Position numbers and translations under genes: made by a program | Notes under the pieces: generated by a model | Database searches by the model: none | What the model was told of the DNA's origin: nothing | What the model saw: only the letters and a program-made list of their open reading frames with translations | DNA from: Stenotrophobium rhamnosiphilum | GTDB taxonomy: Bacteria > Pseudomonadota > Gammaproteobacteria > Nevskiales > Nevskiaceae | DNA length: 64,000 nucleotides | Direction of reading: 5' to 3' | Assembly (NCBI RefSeq): GCF_003052265.1 | Contig: NZ_QANS01000001.1 | Coordinates: 434,001 to 498,000, forward strand | Shown: in pieces, positions 60,579-64,000 of the stretch | Layout of the letters: the number at the start of each line of letters is the position of its first letter | Numbering within the stretch: position 1 is the first letter of the stretch

Positions 60579-60776
60579 TCAATGATGATGAGCTTGCTTG
60601 CTCGGCGAGCAGCCATCGCAGCCGCTACTACCGCAATTGGCTGTGGGCTTTGCGTCTACCGGGCCCAGATGCATCCATTCGCGCAGGGCGGGGAGATAAC
60701 GACGCGCAACCGAAACTGAGCAGGCGCCAACAACGGTGCCAACCAGAAGAATTTCGAATGCGTGATAGAGCGTCAT
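60579..60776 (-). CDS. Small membrane protein with C-terminal Cys/His cluster, next to FeoB
   Basis: Protein of 65 residues. One hydrophobic segment (AFEILLVGTVVGACSVSVA) is followed by a short basic linker and a tail with CGSSGCDGC (C-x4-C-x2-C) and HHH at the end. It lies 4 bp after the feoB stop and on the same strand. Other bacteria have small cysteine-containing proteins (FeoB-associated or FeoC-like) at this place, which may bind iron or a cluster. DUF6587-type proteins look similar, but the family is a guess. ATG 60776. Confidence 0.72.
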   Translation of the reverse strand: MTLYHAFEILLVGTVVGACSVSVARRYLPALREWMHLGPVDAKPTANCGSSGCDGCSPSKQAHHH

Positions 60777-60780
60777 GTCC

Positions 60781-62628
60781 CTACGATAGCGCCAATGCGA
60801 CGCGATAGGTGATGAACGAGGCCAGATAGGCCAAGCCAAACAGATAGCCTGCTGAAATCGCGACAATTTTCCATGACAAAGTTTCGCGACGAATCGTTGC
60901 GAGGGTGGAAAGACATTGCGGAGCAAACACATACCAAGCTAGCAGTGACAGCGCGGTTGCCAGTGACCACTGTGCGGTGATGAGAGGCAGCAGCGCCGAC
61001 TCAGCGTCGCCGCTGGTTGAAGAGAGAGCGTAAACCGTTGCGAGTGCGCTCACGGCTACTTCACGTGCAGCGAGGCCGGGAATGAGCGCGATGCAGATCT
61101 GCCAATTGAAACCAATCGGCGCAAATATCGACTGCATGGCGAGACCAATCTGGCCAGCAAGGCTGTATTCAATCGCCGGACCCGTTGCGCCAGCAGGCGG
61201 TGCAGGGAAGCTCGACAGCGCCCACAACACAATCGTCAGCGTGAGAATGATGGTACCGACGCGGCTCAAGAAAATAGCAGCGCGTTCCCATAGGCCGAGT
61301 GCGAGGTTCATCGGGCTTGGCAAACGATAGCTCGGCAACTCCAGCATCAGTGTGTGTTCAGCGCGATTGCCGCTCCACATCTTCATCACGGTTGCGACAG
61401 CGAGTGCGGAAACGATGCCAGCGAAATACAGCGCGAACATCACCAGACCTTGCAGGCTGAAAATGCCCCACACGGTTTTAGCTGGGATAAATGCAGCGAT
61501 CAGCAATGCATACACCGGCAAGCGCGCCGAGCACGTCATCAGCGGTGCAACCAGAATCGTTGCGATGCGATCACGCGGATCTTGAATGCTGCGCGTGGCC
61601 ATGATGCCCGGAATTGCGCAGGCAAAACTCGACAGCAAGGGAATGAATGAACGACCCGTGAGACCTGCGCCGACCATGAAGCGATCAAGCAAGAACGCTG
61701 CGCGTGGCAGGTAACCACTTTCTTCCAAAGCGAGAATGAACAAAAACAGAATCAGAATCTGCGGAAGGAAAATCACCACGCTGCCTACGCCAGCGATGAT
61801 GCCGTCGACGATCAAGCTGCGCAGAATGCCGTCAGGCATCAGGTTGCTGATGAAGGAACTGGTGGCAGTAACGCCAGCATCAATGCCGTCCATCAGTGGC
61901 GTTGCCCAAGAGAACACGGCTTGGAACATTAAGAACATCACCGCCGTAAGAATGGCGAGGCCAAACACGGGGTGTAGCAACACGCGATCAAGTGCGTCAT
62001 CAACCGCGGCGGTGCGCGTTGGCATGGTGACGGAGTTGCTGAGCATGCGATTAACGATGGCGTGCAGATCGCTGCCGTCTGGCAACGCAGGCGGTGGCGC
62101 AGGTTTGGCGAGACTTAGTTGCTGCACGAGTGTTTGCGTGCCGCCAGCGCGCACGGCGATGGTTTCAACAATCGGCATGCCGAGTTCTTTTTGCAGACGC
62201 GCACGATCAATGGTGATGCCGCGACGTTGTGCGAGGTCTGAGCAGTTGAGAGCAACAATCATCGGCAGACCGAGACGTTGTACTTCCAGCACAAAACGTA
62301 AGTGCAGACGCAGGTTGGTGGCGTCGACGACGCAGACCAGCAAGTCGGGTTTTGCTTCGCCAGGGAATTTTCCCATGCAGACGTCGCGGGTGATGGCTTC
62401 GTCAGGACTTGTTGCGGCGAGGCTGTAAGCGCCAGGCAGATCGAGCACTTGCACATTGCGGCCATTGGAATCGGCGAAGCGACCTTCTTTACGCTCTACC
62501 GTGACCCCAGCGTAGTTCGCGACCTTTTGGCGTGAGCCTGTCAGGCGATTAAACAGAGCAGTTTTGCCACAGTTGGGATTGCCAACGAGGGCGATGCGCA
62601 AGGTATCCGCGGTGCTCACAGCGCTCAC
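60781..62628 (-). CDS. feoB: Ferrous iron transport protein B
   Basis: Inner-membrane Fe2+ transporter of 615 residues. The N-terminal G domain has GNPNCGKTALF (16-26; P-loop), DLPGAYSL, NCSDLAQRRG and a following helical GDI region. The transport domain has two Gate regions (SFIPLLSSFACAIPGIMATRSIQDPRDR and FNWQICIALIPGLAAREVAVSALATVY) with about eight membrane helices. Full-length FeoB of E. coli is about 770 residues; this shorter form is the usual length in related bacteria. GTG 62628 overlaps the feoA stop (GTGA). Active in anaerobic or low-oxygen iron uptake. Confidence 0.94.
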   Translation of the reverse strand: MSAVSTADTLRIALVGNPNCGKTALFNRLTGSRQKVANYAGVTVERKEGRFADSNGRNVQVLDLPGAYSLAATSPDEAITRDVCMGKFPGEAKPDLLVCVVDATNLRLHLRFVLEVQRLGLPMIVALNCSDLAQRRGITIDRARLQKELGMPIVETIAVRAGGTQTLVQQLSLAKPAPPPALPDGSDLHAIVNRMLSNSVTMPTRTAAVDDALDRVLLHPVFGLAILTAVMFLMFQAVFSWATPLMDGIDAGVTATSSFISNLMPDGILRSLIVDGIIAGVGSVVIFLPQILILFLFILALEESGYLPRAAFLLDRFMVGAGLTGRSFIPLLSSFACAIPGIMATRSIQDPRDRIATILVAPLMTCSARLPVYALLIAAFIPAKTVWGIFSLQGLVMFALYFAGIVSALAVATVMKMWSGNRAEHTLMLELPSYRLPSPMNLALGLWERAAIFLSRVGTIILTLTIVLWALSSFPAPPAGATGPAIEYSLAGQIGLAMQSIFAPIGFNWQICIALIPGLAAREVAVSALATVYALSSTSGDAESALLPLITAQWSLATALSLLAWYVFAPQCLSTLATIRRETLSWKIVAISAGYLFGLAYLASFITYRVALALS

Positions 62629-62900
62629 AGTGCAGTCTCCACCAACACGCGCGCGGCTTCAGCGCGGCGCAGGGCAAATCGAGTGAAACCAATTTGAATT
62701 AGCAATGGATCAGCGCCGACCGGGCCTTTGGCCACGATGCGCACGGGCTCGCCCGGAACAAATCCGAGTTCACGCAAGCGACGGGCGATAGGGTCGTGCA
62801 AGCTCGTGGCTTGCACCGCACGTACTAAGGCCTGCTCGTTATAGGCCAGTGTCAGCAAGCTGGCGCTGGGCGCAGTGGTGGGATCTTTCGCAATTGTCAT
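62625..62900 (-). CDS. feoA: Ferrous iron transport protein A
   Basis: Cytosolic SH3-like protein of 91 residues that assists FeoB. Motifs: LREL..GFVPGEPVRIVAKGPVGADPLLIQIGFTRFALRRAEAARVLVE, as in FeoA. The N-terminal 20 residues are variable. The start codon at 62900 lies within a Fur-box-like sequence, so iron may repress initiation directly. It is co-transcribed with feoB by GTGA overlap and divergent from the RIO kinase gene with 98 bp between starts. Confidence 0.92.
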   Translation of the reverse strand: MTIAKDPTTAPSASLLTLAYNEQALVRAVQATSLHDPIARRLRELGFVPGEPVRIVAKGPVGADPLLIQIGFTRFALRRAEAARVLVETAL

Positions 62901-62914
62901 TGATTCGCATTATC
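62896..62914 (-). promoter_or_regulatory. Fur-box-like site overlapping feoA start
   Basis: On the leftward strand, 14 of 19 bases match the classic Fur consensus (GATAATGATAATCATTATC); the first seven match exactly. It overlaps the feoA start codon. A Fur site here is expected for feoAB, but its position over the start is unusual. Confidence 0.6.
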
Positions 62915-62998
62915 GCCCTAGACGGCCCCGTGTGCCAGCCTTTTCACGGATATTCACACTTAACTGCAGTCATCCCCGCGGATCGTTCACAATGGCGG

Positions 62999-63856
62999 AT
63001 GAAAACACCTATAGGACTTGAGCCGCTGGTCGACGATGGCATCGTCGACGAAGTGATTCGCCCGCTCAAAAGTGGCAAAGAAGCATCGGTTTACGTAGTG
63101 GCCTGCGGCGAGCACATCCGCTGCGCCAAGGTCTATAAAGAGGCGATCAACCGCGGTTTTCAGAAGCTGGCGGAATATCAGGAAGGTCGCAAAGTGCGCG
63201 GCAGCCGCGATGCACGAGCCATGGGCAAGCGCAGTAAGCACGGTCGCCGCAAGCAGGAACTGGCTTGGAAGAGCGCTGAAGTCGACGCGCTATACCGCCT
63301 CGACGCCGCTGGCGTGCGTGTACCCAAGCCGCACGGATTCTTTGATGGCGTGCTGATTATGGAACTGATCGTTGATGACAACGGCAACTCCGCGCCGCGC
63401 CTCAACGATGTTGATGTCACCAAAGAAGAAGCCATCCTCTGGCACGCCTTCATGATGAACCAGATCGTGCGCATGCTTTGCGCAGGGTTGATTCACGGCG
63501 ACTTGTCAGAGTTCAACGTATTGCTTGGCGCCGAAGGCCCGGTCGTCATCGATTTGCCGCAGGCTGTTGACGCTTCAAGCAACAACAACGCCTTCCGCAT
63601 GCTGCTGCGTGATGTGAACAACATGACGGAGTACTTCAGTCGCTCAGCACCCGAGCTGCGCGATACCGAATACGCCTACGAGATTTGGAAGTTGTATCAA
63701 TGCAGCGAGCTCAAGCCCGATAGCGTGCTCACTGGCCGCTTCGAACATGCGGCAGAATCAGCAGACGTTGATAGCGTGCTGGCGCAGATTGATGAAGCGC
63801 GTGATGAAGCAGAGCGGCGTCAGCGTGGACGCGAAGCAGCGGAGTTTGATGAGTAG
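62999..63856 (+). CDS. RIO-type serine protein kinase
   Basis: Cytosolic protein kinase of 285 residues of the bacterial RIO family (PA4780-like). SGKEASVYVV (25-34) is the modified glycine loop and K44 (AKVYK) the ATP lysine. LIHGDLSEFNVLL near 165-177 is the catalytic loop, VVIDLPQAVD near 182 carries the metal-binding aspartate. The C-terminal tail is acidic with many Glu/Arg. In E. coli-like bacteria this is a stand-alone kinase; autophosphorylation is known for the family but substrates are not. ATG 62999 is my choice; an ATG at 62992 is in another frame. Confidence 0.9.
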   Translation: MKTPIGLEPLVDDGIVDEVIRPLKSGKEASVYVVACGEHIRCAKVYKEAINRGFQKLAEYQEGRKVRGSRDARAMGKRSKHGRRKQELAWKSAEVDALYRLDAAGVRVPKPHGFFDGVLIMELIVDDNGNSAPRLNDVDVTKEEAILWHAFMMNQIVRMLCAGLIHGDLSEFNVLLGAEGPVVIDLPQAVDASSNNNAFRMLLRDVNNMTEYFSRSAPELRDTEYAYEIWKLYQCSELKPDSVLTGRFEHAAESADVDSVLAQIDEARDEAERRQRGREAAEFDE

Positions 63857-63869
63857 CTGCTTGAAGAAT

Positions 63870-63895
63870 CCTCTCTCCTGCTAGCAGGAGAGAGG
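63870..63895. repeat. Perfect 26-bp palindrome
   Basis: A 13-bp sequence CCTCTCTCCTGCT (63870-63882) is followed at once by its exact reverse complement AGCAGGAGAGAGG (63883-63895). It lies between the RIO stop and the convergent ferredoxin gene. With no T-run after it, it is either a weak terminator or one copy of a dispersed palindromic element; only this copy is in the window. Confidence 0.75.
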
Positions 63896-63908
63896 GGTAA
63901 TACAGTTC

Positions 63909-64000
63909 TTAAACTTCTGGCGCAATCTCAACTTCAATGCCACTCAGCGCATCGCTGAGTTCGATCTGGCAAGACAAGCGCGAGGTTGGGCGCACTTCAA
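63909..64000 (-). CDS. fdx: ISC-type 2Fe-2S ferredoxin, C-terminal part
   Basis: Partial gene running off the right edge. The 29 readable codons give VRPTSRLSCQIELSD and then a short acidic tail ending EIAPEV. P-T-S-R-L-S-C-Q-I is the fourth-cysteine region of adrenodoxin-type ferredoxins, as in Fdx of the iron-sulfur assembly operon. The other three cysteines lie outside. Stop at 63911-63909. The gene usually follows hscBA in an isc operon, so that operon probably lies to the right. Confidence 0.83.
   Translation of the reverse strand, partial: EVRPTSRLSCQIELSDALSGIEVEIAPEV

Noticed and set aside
61736-62428. 230-codon open frame on the + strand
   Set aside because: Antisense to feoB.

Overview
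The window looks like chromosomal DNA of a Gram-negative gammaproteobacterium. The evidence is lipobox and Tat signals, outer-membrane polysaccharide export proteins, YaeQ, YcgL and RssA-type proteins, FeoA/FeoB, a bacterial RIO kinase and an ISC-type ferredoxin, on moderately GC-rich DNA with many ATGA/GTGA/TTGA gene overlaps. Family or genus cannot be fixed from this sequence. I saw no tRNA, rRNA, insertion sequence, prophage or CRISPR array.

Region 1 (about 1-14955) is a surface-glycan island built around a divergent promoter region at 5940-6174. Leftward runs a four-gene overlapping operon: sugar O-methyltransferase, GT8, GT2, GT8. Rightward runs a second series: TylF-type methyltransferase, Wzx-like flippase, class I methyltransferase, FkbM methyltransferase, two GT8, two GT2, a TagD-type cytidylyltransferase and a CDP-alcohol phosphotransferase. 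An acyltransferase-3 protein lies at the left edge. Together they suggest a lipid-linked oligosaccharide that is glycosylated, methylated, possibly acylated, possibly given a phospho-polyol group, and then flipped.

Region 2 (14976-28359) continues on the same strand as an exopolysaccharide production and export locus: GalE, two GT4 enzymes, two O-antigen ligase/polymerase-like membrane proteins, a polyprenyl-phosphate sugar-phosphate transferase that starts the repeat unit, an EpsL-like outer-membrane barrel, a short Wza/EpsE-like export protein, a Wzc-like tyrosine autokinase and a FecR-domain protein. A strong terminator at 28375-28403 closes it.

Region 3 (28426-50774) is mainly housekeeping and accessory metabolism: 2,4-dienoyl-CoA reductase, a PslG-like glycosidase, a lipoprotein, a thiolase, a sulfatase-fold membrane transferase, a BON-domain protein, a patatin-like phospholipase, assorted oxidoreductases, a transglutaminase-like protein, YaeQ, glutathione-related enzymes and a cation/proton antiporter.

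Region 4 (50919-54389) is the least familiar part. A TTG-initiated protein with a Tat signal, a lipobox and a SAM-methyltransferase-like domain is divergent, by only 42 bp, from an 800-residue secreted FAD oxidase with an uncharacterised C-terminal half. It also looks more AT-rich by eye. This is my best candidate for an undescribed system.

Region 5 (54414-64000) holds YcgL, an acyltransferase, a lipoprotein GH3 glucosidase, nitronate monooxygenase, a 33-residue lysine-rich peptide, a class I (eukaryote-type) HMG-CoA reductase, a Feo iron-uptake operon with a Fur-box-like site over the feoA start, a RIO kinase and the 3' end of an ISC ferredoxin gene.
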